A stretch of DNA of 64,000 nucleotides, taken from assembly GCA_035944555.1 (NCBI GenBank), contig DASZAY010000008.1, positions 124,001 through 188,000 of the forward strand. Reading direction: 5' to 3'. The DNA is from CADCWK01 sp035944555. GTDB taxonomy: Bacteria > Chloroflexota > Chloroflexia > Thermomicrobiales > UBA6265. This document shows positions 1 through 8,523 of this stretch, in pieces. The notes under the pieces are model-generated. The model saw only the letters and a list, made by a program, of their open reading frames with translations, was not told the origin of the DNA and did not search any database. A program made the translations under genes and the position numbers. Numbering within the stretch: position 1 is the stretch's first letter; each line of letters opens with the position of its first letter.

Positions 1-57
1 CCTCTGCCGAACCCCCGAGAACCGACCCGGGAGCAGAATGCCCCGGGAGGAGCCCCG

Positions 58-789
58 ATGACCGATCGATCTGACGGCGACAGCAGTCGCCCTCCCTCCC
101 GCCGCCCCTCGCCCTTCGATGCCGGCTTCGTCACGCTCTGGCAGAACGACGACCCTGACGCCTCCCGCGCGTCCGGACCCCGTGACGAGATTCCCAAGGA
201 AGACGAAGTCGTCGGCGAGCGCAGCTACCTGCTCCCCGGCGAGTTCACCGGTGGGGTCGACCCGCGCCGGACTTCGATCGAGCCGGACATCGAGCCAGTC
301 GACATCGCGGCCGAAGCCCTCCGCGATGAAGAGGCCGTCGCCGAGCGCGCCGCGGCCCGGTCGGCGCTGAAGCCCGTGCTCCGCTCGCTGGAATCGGCCG
401 GGCTGTACGCCTACATCACCCTGGATGACGAGAACCGGTGGTCGGTCGCGTCAGATGATGAGCGAGGTCGTGTCGATGTCCGGCTGGACGACGGCGACTT
501 CGAGGTGATCATGTCGGCGACCTCCCCCGGGATGTATGCCGACGAGGACCATGCCTACCGGCGCAAGTCGCTGGAGCGGCTGGCGCGGATGCTGATTCCC
601 CGGGTCGCCCGTGGCCAGCTGGCCGAGCACCAGTCGGCGTCATGGGACGAGGTCGAAGCCGGAGTCGCCGTCCGCGTGCGCTACGTCCTCCCGCGGGAAT
701 CGCCGGAAGCTATCGGCCCATTCGTCCTAGAGCACTTCGAGGAACTGGACGAACTCCTCGGCTTCATCGAGACCGAGATCAGCCGCTAG
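58..789 (+). CDS. Hypothetical acidic protein
   Basis: This is a 243-residue soluble protein with no signal peptide or membrane segment, and I do not recognise its family. A GGGAGGAG ribosome site at 45-52 sits 5 nt before the ATG and fixes the start. Residues 1 to about 95 are polar and proline-rich and look disordered. The rest (about 100-243) alternates strands and helices and ends in a conserved-looking acidic helix, LEHFEELDELLGFIETE. The layout is vaguely like YbjN or secretion-chaperone folds, but that is only an impression. The adenine deaminase gene follows after 36 bp on the same strand, so the two may be cotranscribed. Coding quality is good; function is unknown. Confidence 0.75.
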   Translation: MTDRSDGDSSRPPSRRPSPFDAGFVTLWQNDDPDASRASGPRDEIPKEDEVVGERSYLLPGEFTGGVDPRRTSIEPDIEPVDIAAEALRDEEAVAERAAARSALKPVLRSLESAGLYAYITLDDENRWSVASDDERGRVDVRLDDGDFEVIMSATSPGMYADEDHAYRRKSLERLARMLIPRVARGQLAEHQSASWDEVEAGVAVRVRYVLPRESPEAIGPFVLEHFEELDELLGFIETEISR

Positions 790-825
790 CCGTTCCCGCC
801 GCCCACCGATTAACCTGGAGCCCTG

Positions 826-2547
826 ATGACTGAGGTGACACCCGGATTGCCCGCCGCCGACCTCGCCGCCTGGAGACGCCGGATCGCCGCCGCCCTCCGG
901 GAGGAACCGGCCGACCTGGTCATCCGCGGTGGGACCGTCGTCGACGTGCTGTCCGGCGAGCTCCGGGTGGCGGACGTGGCGATCGCCGGGGGCCGGATCG
1001 CCGCGGTCGGCGATGGGTACGCGGGCACGGAATCTATCGACGCGACGGGGAGGTTCATCGCGCCGTCCTTCATCGACGGTCACGTCCACGTCGAGAGCTC
1101 TCTGGTCTGGATCAGCGAGTTCGCCCGCGCCGTCGTCCCGCGGGGCACGGGCGCCGTCGTCACCGACCCGCACGAGATCGCCAATGTCGCCGGGCTGCCG
1201 GGGATGCGAGCGCTGCTGGATGGCGCCGCCGATCTGCCGATTCGGGTGGCGTTCACGGTTCCGAGCTGCGTCCCTGCTTCCCCCAACGAGAGTCCCGGCA
1301 CGGTCCTCGGGCCGGACGCCGTCGCCGAGGCGCTGTCCTGGCCGGGCGTCGTTGGGCTGGGCGAGATGATGAACTTCCCCGGCCTGCTGGCGGGCGATGC
1401 CGAGATTGGCCGGAAGCTGGCGTCCGCCGGCCACCTCCGGCGTGACGGCCACGCGCCAGGGTTGCATGGCGACGCCTTGCACGCCTACGCAGCCGCTGGT
1501 CCGACCAGCGACCATGAATCGACCGAGCTCGCCGAGGCCCGGGACAAGCTCCGGGCCGGCCTGATGGTGATGATCCGGGAAGGGTCGAGCGAGCGGAACC
1601 TGCTCGACCTGCTGCCGCTCGTCACCGATGCCACCTACCCACGCTGCTGCTTCGCGTCGGACGACCGCGACTGCCACACACTCGTCCACCGCGGCCACGT
1701 CGACGACATCCTCCGGCAGGCTATCGCGGCCGGGCTGGACCCGGTGCGCGCCATCCGGATGGCGACCTGGAACACCGCTGACTACTGGCGACTGGAGGGC
1801 CTCGGTGCCGTCGCGCCGGGATACCACGCCAACCTGGTCCTGCTCCGTGACCTCGCGACGGTCGACGTCGCCATGACGATCTACGGTGGTGCCGTTGTCG
1901 CGCGCGACGGGCGGCTCACCGCCGAGCTGCCGTCGGCCGCGGACGCCGCTCCCTCGCTCCGACACACGGTGCATGTCGCGCCCGTGCTGTCCAACCAGTT
2001 CCGGCTGGCGCCGGACGATGCGACGACGGCGGTGGAGGTGATCCCCGGACAGATCGTCACCCGCGCCGTCGCGGTCGAGCCGACAGTCCGGGACGGCTGG
2101 GCCGTCGCCGATCCGGACCGCGACCTGCTCAAGTTGGTCTCGGTCGAGCGCTACCACGCGACCGGACGGGTCGGCGTCGGACTGGTGCGCGGGTTCGGGC
2201 TGAAGCGCGGTGCCCTCGCCAGCACGATCGCCCACGACGCCCACAACATCGTCGCCGTCGGGACGAGCGATGCCGACATCCTGGGTGCCATCGCGATCGT
2301 CGCGGAGAGCCAGGGCGGGCTGGCCGTCGTCGCCGACGGGCAGGTCATTGGTCACCTGCCCTTGCCGATCGCGGGCCTGCTCTCCGATCAGCCCATCGAG
2401 ACCGTGGCCGCCGAGTACGCCACGCTGGAGGAAGCCGCCCGTGCCCTCGGGTCACCGCTGGACGCCCCCTTCGGGCTGCTCGCCTTCATGTCCCTCAGCG
2501 TGATCCCCGAAGCACGGGTCACGGACCGGGGACTGCTCGTCCTCTGA
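826..2547 (+). CDS. ade: Adenine deaminase
   Basis: This enzyme of the amidohydrolase superfamily converts adenine to hypoxanthine and ammonia in purine salvage. The 573 residues match the usual length. The metal-binding HVHVESS is near residues 86-92, the family-typical DPHEIANV near 114-121, and FASDDRD with the catalytic acid later in the barrel. The C-terminal part with SxxHDAHNIVAVG is typical of Ade and absent from adenosine deaminases. The ATG at 826 follows TGGAG by 5 nt. It lies 36 bp after the hypothetical gene upstream and faces the DUF983 gene that ends at 2569. No purine operon surrounds it. Confidence 0.93.
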   Translation: MTEVTPGLPAADLAAWRRRIAAALREEPADLVIRGGTVVDVLSGELRVADVAIAGGRIAAVGDGYAGTESIDATGRFIAPSFIDGHVHVESSLVWISEFARAVVPRGTGAVVTDPHEIANVAGLPGMRALLDGAADLPIRVAFTVPSCVPASPNESPGTVLGPDAVAEALSWPGVVGLGEMMNFPGLLAGDAEIGRKLASAGHLRRDGHAPGLHGDALHAYAAAGPTSDHESTELAEARDKLRAGLMVMIREGSSERNLLDLLPLVTDATYPRCCFASDDRDCHTLVHRGHVDDILRQAIAAGLDPVRAIRMATWNTADYWRLEGLGAVAPGYHANLVLLRDLATVDVAMTIYGGAVVARDGRLTAELPSAADAAPSLRHTVHVAPVLSNQFRLAPDDATTAVEVIPGQIVTRAVAVEPTVRDGWAVADPDRDLLKLVSVERYHATGRVGVGLVRGFGLKRGALASTIAHDAHNIVAVGTSDADILGAIAIVAESQGGLAVVADGQVIGHLPLPIAGLLSDQPIETVAAEYATLEEAARALGSPLDAPFGLLAFMSLSVIPEARVTDRGLLVL

Positions 2548-2568
2548 GCGGAACCTGTGGGAGCGGGA

Positions 2569-3093
2569 TTACCGGGTTTCGGGAACGACCCTGGGATGGG
2601 CGAGGTCGGGACGGTTGACCTCTTCCCAGGCGGTGTTCTCCGGCCGGTCGACCATGAGATCGATCGCCACCCAGATCGCCGAGGCGAACGGGTAGCCGAG
2701 GATCGGCAGGCCGATCGCAACCACGACCCCGAGGATCTGCGTCTGGAGCACGCTCAGGTCGGTGAAGATCAGCGCCACAATCACGATCGCGATCCCGAGG
2801 ATCAGCGCCGCGACCAGGTTCACGGCATAGGTCCCAACGAAGTAGCCCTCCTCCCGCTCGAACGGGATGCCGCAGGTCGAGCACTCCTCCTTGTACGTGA
2901 ACCAGTTCCGGTAGACGTGCTTTCCGCCACAGTACGGGCAGCGCCGGGTCAACGCCCTGCCGAGGAGCGTTCGCAGGCGGGGGAAGCTGGCCTTCGGCAA
3001 GTTCCACCGGTCGGGCTGGGCGGCGCGAAACCAGCGGGCACGACTGCGGTCGTAGCCACCCTTGCGCTTCGGAGCGGTGGTCGGGGTCGTCAC
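2569..3093 (-). CDS. DUF983 family zinc-ribbon membrane protein
   Basis: This 174-residue protein carries a CPYCGG...CSTCG zinc ribbon around residues 50-75, then EREEGYFVGTYAVNL leading into two or three membrane helices. That arrangement is characteristic of the DUF983 family, whose function is unknown. The open frame runs further upstream, but the GTG at 3093 gives a product of normal family length, starting just before the basic stretch KRKGGYDRSRARW. It ends 21 bp from the end of ade (convergent) and is divergent from uppP, with a 262-bp shared upstream region. Confidence 0.75.
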   Translation of the reverse strand: MTTPTTAPKRKGGYDRSRARWFRAAQPDRWNLPKASFPRLRTLLGRALTRRCPYCGGKHVYRNWFTYKEECSTCGIPFEREEGYFVGTYAVNLVAALILGIAIVIVALIFTDLSVLQTQILGVVVAIGLPILGYPFASAIWVAIDLMVDRPENTAWEEVNRPDLAHPRVVPETR

Positions 3094-3355
3094 GGGTAAT
3101 CCATTCGTCTTTCGAGCACGTGAGCTCAGAGGATCGGATCGTTCTGTATCCCGATTGTACGAGGGAGCGTCGTCCCGAAGCCGAATTTCCCCCTCGCACC
3201 TCGTCGGCCGTATCCGGCCCAGCGGCATGCCTGCCGCAACTTTCCGGCTAGGGATCCCGGTTGACCGGACCGCGCAGGTCACCGTGGTAGGCTGCGTCCG
3301 TTTGCCATCCAGGCCTCATGCTCTCCGCCGACCTAGCGACCGGATTTCCTTCACC

Positions 3356-4297
3356 ATGCCAGACTGGCTGATCGCCATCGTTCTCGGGATCATCGAGGGC
3401 CTGACCGAGTTCGTCCCGGTCTCCTCCACGGGACATCTCATCGTCGTCGGCGATCTCCTGAACTCGTCGTTGCCGGACTCGTTCGAGATCGTGATTCAGC
3501 TCGGCGCGATCCTCGCGATCTCGGTCGTCTACCGCGAGCGGTTCCGATCCTTCCTGAGGGTCGACGGTTACGTGGGACGTCCAGCGGACGGGCGCCCACG
3601 GATCGGCGAAGGCGCCGGATTCCGCGGCCTGAACGGGCTCGTGCTCCTGGCCTGCGCGACTCTGCCCGCGGGGGTCCTCGGGTTCCTCTTCTACGACTTC
3701 ATCCGGGATGTCCTTTCCGGTTCGTTCACGGTCGCCATCGCCTGGATCGTCGGCGGCGTCGCACTCCTGCTCGTCGAGCGCTTTCTACCCAACCGCGATC
3801 CGGCACAGGCCGCCGCGACCACAACCAAGCCGGATGGTGATCCCGCTTCGATGCCCATCCGGGAGAACGTGGAGGGCGAGCGGGTCGCGCTTGCCCGGTC
3901 CCGCTACGAGTCGCTCGATGACATCACCTGGCGAGCGGCGCTGCTGGTCGGCTGTTGCCAGTGCTTCGCTCTCTGGCCGGGCTTCTCCCGCTCCGCCTCC
4001 ACGATCGTCGGCGGGATGTTCGTCGGCATCAGCCGGAAGGCCGCGGCCGAGTTCTCGTTCTTCGCCGCGATGCCCGTCATGCTCGGTGCCTCGACCCTGG
4101 AGCTCTGGTCCACCCGCGACGAGATCGTCCGCGAGGACCTGGTCATCCTCGCGATTGGTCTGATCTTCTCGTTCCTGGCGGGCCTGCTCGCCGTCCGCTG
4201 GTTCGTCGCGTTCGTCAGCACCCGGACGATGGTGCCCTTCGGCTGGTACCGGATCATCGTCGGCACCCTGTTCCTCGGCTGGCTGGCGATCTCCTGA
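3356..4297 (+). CDS. uppP: Undecaprenyl-diphosphatase
   Basis: UppP (BacA) dephosphorylates undecaprenyl pyrophosphate outside the membrane, recycling the lipid carrier for peptidoglycan and conferring bacitracin tolerance. The N-terminal EGLTEFVPVSSTGH motif (residues 14-27) and the second GFSRSASTIVGG motif (about 209-220) are both intact. The ATG at 3356 gives 313 residues, longer than the usual 265-280. The extra length is two hydrophilic insertions, about residues 66-90 and 144-187, the second rich in Pro, Thr and charged residues. The reading frame extends upstream, but the protein family begins at this Met. It is probably transcribed alone. Confidence 0.9.
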   Translation: MPDWLIAIVLGIIEGLTEFVPVSSTGHLIVVGDLLNSSLPDSFEIVIQLGAILAISVVYRERFRSFLRVDGYVGRPADGRPRIGEGAGFRGLNGLVLLACATLPAGVLGFLFYDFIRDVLSGSFTVAIAWIVGGVALLLVERFLPNRDPAQAAATTTKPDGDPASMPIRENVEGERVALARSRYESLDDITWRAALLVGCCQCFALWPGFSRSASTIVGGMFVGISRKAAAEFSFFAAMPVMLGASTLELWSTRDEIVREDLVILAIGLIFSFLAGLLAVRWFVAFVSTRTMVPFGWYRIIVGTLFLGWLAIS

Positions 4298-4318
4298 CGT
4301 CCCTTCCCCTACTTCATC

Positions 4319-4366
4319 GGCAATCCGGATGATCTGCTCTCCCGACGGCGAATCACCCGGATTGCC
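4319..4366 (+). terminator. Possible terminator after uppP
   Basis: A 10-bp inverted repeat, GGCAATCCGG (4319-4328) and CCGGATTGCC (4357-4366), lies 21 bp after the uppP stop and is followed by TTCCCCCCTT. The loop is 28 nt, so the hairpin is weaker than others in this window. Confidence 0.35.
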
Positions 4367-4507
4367 TTCCCCCCTTAGCGTCCGCTATTCCTGCGCTCCA
4401 ATCGTGACTAGACCGATCCGGGCGGTGTAGGCTCTGGCTTCGGTCTGGCGCTGCCGACCGACCCGGCACCCGGAGCCGCGTCTCCAGCGAATCGAGCCCT
4501 GTCCACG

Positions 4508-5500
4508 ATGTCCACCGGCGCTATCTCCCCATCACTGCACCACTCCGGGACGAGCAGCCAGACCATCCGCCTCCGGGCCGGTGGGCTGGCCGTCCTCGCG
4601 GCCGTTGTGACGATCTCGCTGAAGTTCCTGGCGTACTGGTTGACGGGCTCGGCCGGACTGCTCTCGGACGCCGTGGAATCGCTGGCCAACCTCGTCACCG
4701 CGCTCGCGGTCCTGCTCAGCGTCTGGTACGCCAGTCGCCCGGTCGACCGCTCCCACAACTACGGCCATGACAAGGTCGAGTTCTTCGCCTCAGGCATCGA
4801 GGGCATCGTCATCATCGGCGCTGCCATCGGCATTGCCTGGATCGGCGTCGTCCGGCTGCTCGACCCGCACCCGCTGGAGTCGCTGGGACTCGGCACCGCC
4901 ATCGCCCTCGTCGCCACCGGGGTGAATCTCCTCGTGGGGCGGTATCTGATCCGGGTCGGGAGCACCCATCGATCCCCCGCCCTGACCGCCGACGGGCGCC
5001 ACGTCCTGACCGACGTGCTGACGACCGGCGGGGTGCTGGCCGGCCTCGGGCTGGTCATCCTGACGGGCTGGCTCTGGCTGGACGCGCTGATCGCGATCGC
5101 CGTCGCCCTGAACATCGCCTGGACCGGCTGGCGACTGCTCCGGATCGGGTTCGACGGGCTGATGGACCGGGCGCTCCCCATCGAGGACGAGCTCCAGGTC
5201 CGCCGCGCGATCGAGACCGGGCTGAGCGGCATCCCGCCGACCTACCACGCCCTGCGCACCCGGGAAGCCGGCAGCCGCCGCTTCGTCGACTTCCACCTGC
5301 TCGTCCCGTCCTCGACGAGCGTCGCCGAGGCGCACACCCTCGCCACCCGGCTGGAATCCGCCATCGACGACGTCTTCCCGGGCGTCGAGACGACCGTCCA
5401 CATCGAGCCTCTGGAGGACGACGCGTCCTGGACGGACAGCGCCATCCTGCCGTTTGAGAAGCGCGCCGACGGCCGTACCCCGGCCAGCGTCGCCCGCTGA
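4508..5500 (+). CDS. Cation diffusion facilitator (CDF) transporter
   Basis: This is a proton-driven efflux permease for divalent metals such as zinc, cobalt or iron. It has 330 residues with six predicted membrane helices in the first 210 and a cytoplasmic ferredoxin-like domain in the last 100, the normal CDF layout. The helix-2 metal site appears as SDAVESLANL and the helix-5 site as DGRHVLTDVLTT, with an HxxxD pair. The TYHALRTREAGSRRFVDFH segment is the usual start of the cytoplasmic domain. A possible extended -10 (TGTAGGCT near 4426-4433) lies about 75 bp upstream. The metal cannot be told from sequence alone. Confidence 0.88.
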   Translation: MSTGAISPSLHHSGTSSQTIRLRAGGLAVLAAVVTISLKFLAYWLTGSAGLLSDAVESLANLVTALAVLLSVWYASRPVDRSHNYGHDKVEFFASGIEGIVIIGAAIGIAWIGVVRLLDPHPLESLGLGTAIALVATGVNLLVGRYLIRVGSTHRSPALTADGRHVLTDVLTTGGVLAGLGLVILTGWLWLDALIAIAVALNIAWTGWRLLRIGFDGLMDRALPIEDELQVRRAIETGLSGIPPTYHALRTREAGSRRFVDFHLLVPSSTSVAEAHTLATRLESAIDDVFPGVETTVHIEPLEDDASWTDSAILPFEKRADGRTPASVAR

Positions 5501-5529
5501 CCTCTCCCTTCGGCGTCACGACTGGATGG

Positions 5530-5547
5530 GCCGGGAACCCTCCCGGC
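5530..5547 (+). terminator. Short hairpin after the CDF gene
   Basis: GCCGGGA (5530-5536) and TCCCGGC (5541-5547) form a 7-bp stem with a 4-nt loop, 30 bp past the CDF stop. It lacks a T tract, so it may be an attenuating hairpin rather than a full terminator. Confidence 0.3.
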
Positions 5548-5618
5548 TCACCCGGCGTCTCCCTCACGACCCCGGACGAGGACGCTCCAGACCGGTTGAC
5601 CACGAGGGATGACGAACC

Positions 5619-6338
5619 ATGCGCGGAGCCGCAATCGCGAACCGGCCGACGAACTGGAGCTGGCCCCTGTGGGGCGTCGGGGCTGGAGTTCTCGGCGCGA
5701 TTGGACACCTGTTCACGCTGGAGACGCCCAGCACCGAGGAAACGGTTGCCGGGTCAGCGTTCATCGCCGAGCTCAACCACACGGTCTATCACGTCGGGAT
5801 CGTCGCTGGGATGTTCGCCGTGTTCTTCGTCCTCGCTTTCGCGGCCGGGTGGCGACGCTGGGCGGCCGGGACGGGCCGCGAGAGCCTGATGACCGAACTG
5901 GTCGGGCTGGCGGTCGTCGCCTCGGCGGGGGCGATGTTCCTCGGCTACGGCTTCAAGGGGTCGCTCGCCGTCTACCTTCCCGGCGGCTCGGACTATCCCT
6001 ACGTCACCAATGACGCCCTGATGTCCGTCTACATGTTCAACGACTTCGCGCCGTTCATCGCGTGGTGGGGCGTCCAGATGGCGACGGTCGCCATCGCCTG
6101 GGTCGCCCTGCGCGAGCGCGTCCTGCCCCGATGGGTGGGCGCCCTCGCCGCGGTGTTCGCCGTCCTGCCGATGATCCTGCTGTTCGCCGTCGGGCTGCCC
6201 GGCTTCCCCGGCGTCACTCACCCGCTCTGGATGATCGTCAACGGGGTCGCGATGGCGCTCGTCCTCCGGCGCGCAGTCCGGACCGCCCTGGCCGGCACGC
6301 CGTCCATCAGCGACACGCCCGTGGCGGCCACCGCCTGA
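5619..6338 (+). CDS. Multi-pass membrane protein of unknown function
   Basis: This is a 239-residue hydrophobic protein with about six membrane helices and no recognised catalytic motif. The order is a helix near residues 15-35, an extramembrane segment, helices near 55-75 and 90-110, a polar loop with DYPYVTNDALMSVYMFNDF, then three more helices ending in a short polar tail. The layout resembles DUF4386-like small membrane proteins, but I cannot assign it. A GAGGGA site lies 9 nt before the ATG. It is transcribed away from the CDF gene after 118 bp and ends at a strong bidirectional terminator. Confidence 0.7.
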   Translation: MRGAAIANRPTNWSWPLWGVGAGVLGAIGHLFTLETPSTEETVAGSAFIAELNHTVYHVGIVAGMFAVFFVLAFAAGWRRWAAGTGRESLMTELVGLAVVASAGAMFLGYGFKGSLAVYLPGGSDYPYVTNDALMSVYMFNDFAPFIAWWGVQMATVAIAWVALRERVLPRWVGALAAVFAVLPMILLFAVGLPGFPGVTHPLWMIVNGVAMALVLRRAVRTALAGTPSISDTPVAATA

Positions 6339-6358
6339 TCCGGACACACGGACCATCG

Positions 6359-6405
6359 GAAACGGAACGGGGCGATGCCGGACTGGCATCGCCCCGTTCC
6401 GTTTC
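6359..6405. terminator. Bidirectional terminator
   Basis: A perfect 21-bp stem (6359-6379 with 6385-6405) and a 5-nt loop GGACT lie between the convergent membrane-protein gene and the VWA lipoprotein gene. The outer arm reads GAAACGG on one side and CCGTTTC on the other, so each strand ends in a short T-rich stretch. Confidence 0.88.
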
Positions 6406-6420
6406 AGCGCCCTCGACCGC

Positions 6421-8055
6421 CTAGTTCCCGGCGCGAGCCGATCGCAGTGCCGGGACGAGCCCGGTCGTCCCGTCGAAGACTTGGCCCCCGGCCACGCCCG
6501 TGATCGCGATCACCTGCTCGTCCGTCGAATCGCCAGCCAGGACGGCGTGGACAGCCACGACGTCACCGATCGGCGAATCGTCCCAGGCCCGCTCCACCTG
6601 CTCGATCTCGCCCTCGTTGGACTGGCCATCGGTGAGGAGCAGCACCGAGGCGAGACGATCGCCCAATCCCTCTTCCTCCAGCGCCCACAGTCCCCGCCGC
6701 GCGACGTCATGGAGATTGGTCCCGCCGCCGGACCGCTGACTTTCGACCTCTCCGAACAACCAGCGGAAGCTGCCCACGTCGGTGCCATGGACGGTCAGCG
6801 CCCGACCGTGCTCCTCGGCGAAGGGGATCACGATCACGACGTCCTCGGGGGTCGGCTGCTGCCAGGCCGTCGCGGCCTCCAGTGGGTAGAGCAGCGCTTC
6901 GAGGGCCGGGAGGATCGCTTCGGCGCCGTCGTCGGCCATGCTGCCCGAGCGGTCGACCGCCAGCACCGTCGCCGAGGGCCGGCGCCATGCCGACTGGTAG
7001 CGCGTCGCCGCTTCACGCCAGGTGAGCCTGTCCGGTCCTCCGACGACCCGCTCCTGCCAGCCGTCGACGATCCCCCAGGCCGGGTCGTAGATCGCCGGGT
7101 CGCGGCGGACGGCTACGTCCGCGATCGGGTACCAACCCACGTCGCTGATCGCCTGGGCTGCCGTCGTCGCGGCGAGCGCACCTTGAAGCGCGAGTGCCCG
7201 GTCGCGACGCTGCGGGTCGTCTCCCTCGATGACGACGTACGGCGCATCCAGGACGCCCTGCGCGTCCGCCGGGTAGACCGGGACGAGCGGCTCCTGCCCG
7301 GCCTGGATCAGCGCCCGGTTGGCCGCGACCATCTCCGTCTCGCCATTGATCATCAACTCGTACTGATCGTAGCGACTGGCGACGACATTGGTCAGTCCGC
7401 GCGCCGTTGGCGCCGAGCGCCGCACCCGCCGCAGGACCGGGACGAGCAGCTCCTCGACGTGCGGCCCGCCGAGCGCCGCCTGCGTGACCGCCCCACCGGC
7501 GCCCGCCCCGAGCATCCCGGCCAGTGCCGCCGCTCCGGGTCCGACGTGGACGCCATGGGCCATGGCGAAGCGCCACGGCTCCTCGTCATCCGAGAGCACG
7601 GTGAGCAGATCGGCCAACGCGACGTCGCGTCCGGCCCAGCCGAACCGCTCGGCGACCGACGCCTTCGTGGCCCAGACGACGGGTGACCGCCCGACCGTGA
7701 CCGGGTCACCCAGCGGCCGTCCCGGAGCGGCAAGGTGCAGGGCCAGCGATGATGCCGGCCAGACGACGTCATACGGGTGATCCGGGTCGTCGAGCGCGGC
7801 GAGCAGTTCGGGCTGAGCCCGGAAGTCGACGGCCAGGGTGTAGCCGGCCCCCGCAGCAAGATCCCGAGCCACCCGGATCAGCCCGCTGGTCTCCGGCGAG
7901 GCCAGAACCCGCAGGCCCGCGGCCGGGACATCATTCCCGTCAGTGGGCAGGCAGGCCGACAGGGCGGCGATGGCGGGCAGGCCGACCGCCGCACCAAGCA
8001 ATGCCCGGCGGCTGATTCGCCGTCCACTCTCCCCTTGTCGTCGTGTTGCCACCAT
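6421..8055 (-). CDS. Tat lipoprotein fusing a substrate-binding domain to a VWA domain
   Basis: This is a 544-residue exported protein. The ATG at 8055 places a twin-arginine signal (RRISRRALLGAAVG) and a lipobox LSAC at about residues 15-35; in-frame starts at 8094 and 8145 only lengthen the leader. Residues 45-330 look like a type 2 periplasmic binding fold, with segments such as DVVWPASSLALHLAA and MINGETEMVAANRALIQAG. The last 200 residues are a von Willebrand A domain with a complete MIDAS: DRSGSM, GGGTNLHD and LLTDGQSNEG. Such fusions are known in Gram-positive-like bacteria, but their ligand is unknown. It stands alone, with no ABC permease or MoxR ATPase nearby. A surface sensing or adhesion role is inference. 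Confidence 0.8.
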   Translation of the reverse strand: MVATRRQGESGRRISRRALLGAAVGLPAIAALSACLPTDGNDVPAAGLRVLASPETSGLIRVARDLAAGAGYTLAVDFRAQPELLAALDDPDHPYDVVWPASSLALHLAAPGRPLGDPVTVGRSPVVWATKASVAERFGWAGRDVALADLLTVLSDDEEPWRFAMAHGVHVGPGAAALAGMLGAGAGGAVTQAALGGPHVEELLVPVLRRVRRSAPTARGLTNVVASRYDQYELMINGETEMVAANRALIQAGQEPLVPVYPADAQGVLDAPYVVIEGDDPQRRDRALALQGALAATTAAQAISDVGWYPIADVAVRRDPAIYDPAWGIVDGWQERVVGGPDRLTWREAATRYQSAWRRPSATVLAVDRSGSMADDGAEAILPALEALLYPLEAATAWQQPTPEDVVIVIPFAEEHGRALTVHGTDVGSFRWLFGEVESQRSGGGTNLHDVARRGLWALEEEGLGDRLASVLLLTDGQSNEGEIEQVERAWDDSPIGDVVAVHAVLAGDSTDEQVIAITGVAGGQVFDGTTGLVPALRSARAGN

Positions 8056-8094
8056 CGTCTGCCGGACCTTACGCTGGCTGGATAGCCTCGTCAT

Positions 8095-8413
8095 GTGCCC
8101 GCGCAGGATACGGCAGGGAGGTGACACTGGTCCGACCAGTGGCACGAGTGACGGAACCTCCCATCCCTCCCGGATGGGCCGACCAGGTGCGTCAAGAACC
8201 CCTTGCTGAGCCTCTGGCGTCCTGATCGACTGCCTGCATCGGGTCTCGTGGAGCTGATCGCCGCCGGCGCCGCGTCATCCGCCGCCAGCACCGTCACCGT
8301 GTGACATACGGTCACAATTCCATTCCGGCGATACACATAAACTTTCCAGTCATCCTGGCCTCTCGTTGGAAAGCATCGCCGCGATGGCACGGCACATCCC
8401 GCACTTGCCATAC
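8095..8413. other. Intergenic region upstream of the imu cassette
   Basis: I see no convincing gene in this stretch between the divergent lipoprotein and imuB genes. It holds one clear dyad, GTGAC-ATACG-GTCAC, at 8301-8315, which could be an operator. The stretch 8310-8360 is locally richer in A and T than its surroundings. Confidence 0.4.
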
Positions 8414-8433
8414 TAGAACATATGTTCTACTCT
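8405..8433 (+). promoter_or_regulatory. SOS-type promoter of imuB with LexA box in the spacer
   Basis: TTGCCA (8405-8410) and TACTCT (8428-8433) are spaced by 17 bp, as for a housekeeping promoter. The spacer is almost filled by the perfect 16-bp palindrome TAGAACATATGTTCTA at 8414-8429. Its core GAACATATGTTC equals the Gram-positive (Bacillus DinR/LexA) SOS box GAAC-N4-GTTC. A repressor bound there would block both promoter elements. The gene behind it is imuB, a classical SOS gene, which supports the reading. Confidence 0.8.
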
Positions 8434-8523
8434 GCTGGTCAGTCACCCGGAGCCGCTTCCCGCGCGGTGCTCGGATGCTGGTACCGCCCGCTGGTACCGG
8501 CTCACGACGGATCGGCCACACCT

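Noticed and set aside
727..2355. 542-codon minus-strand open frame
   Set aside because: It lies fully opposite adenine deaminase, has a skewed Arg/Asp/Gly composition typical of antisense frames in GC-rich DNA, and has no domain.
8422..8523. Longer N terminus for imuB
   Set aside because: The start codon lies inside the SOS palindrome and -10 region, so it cannot be in the transcript from that promoter.
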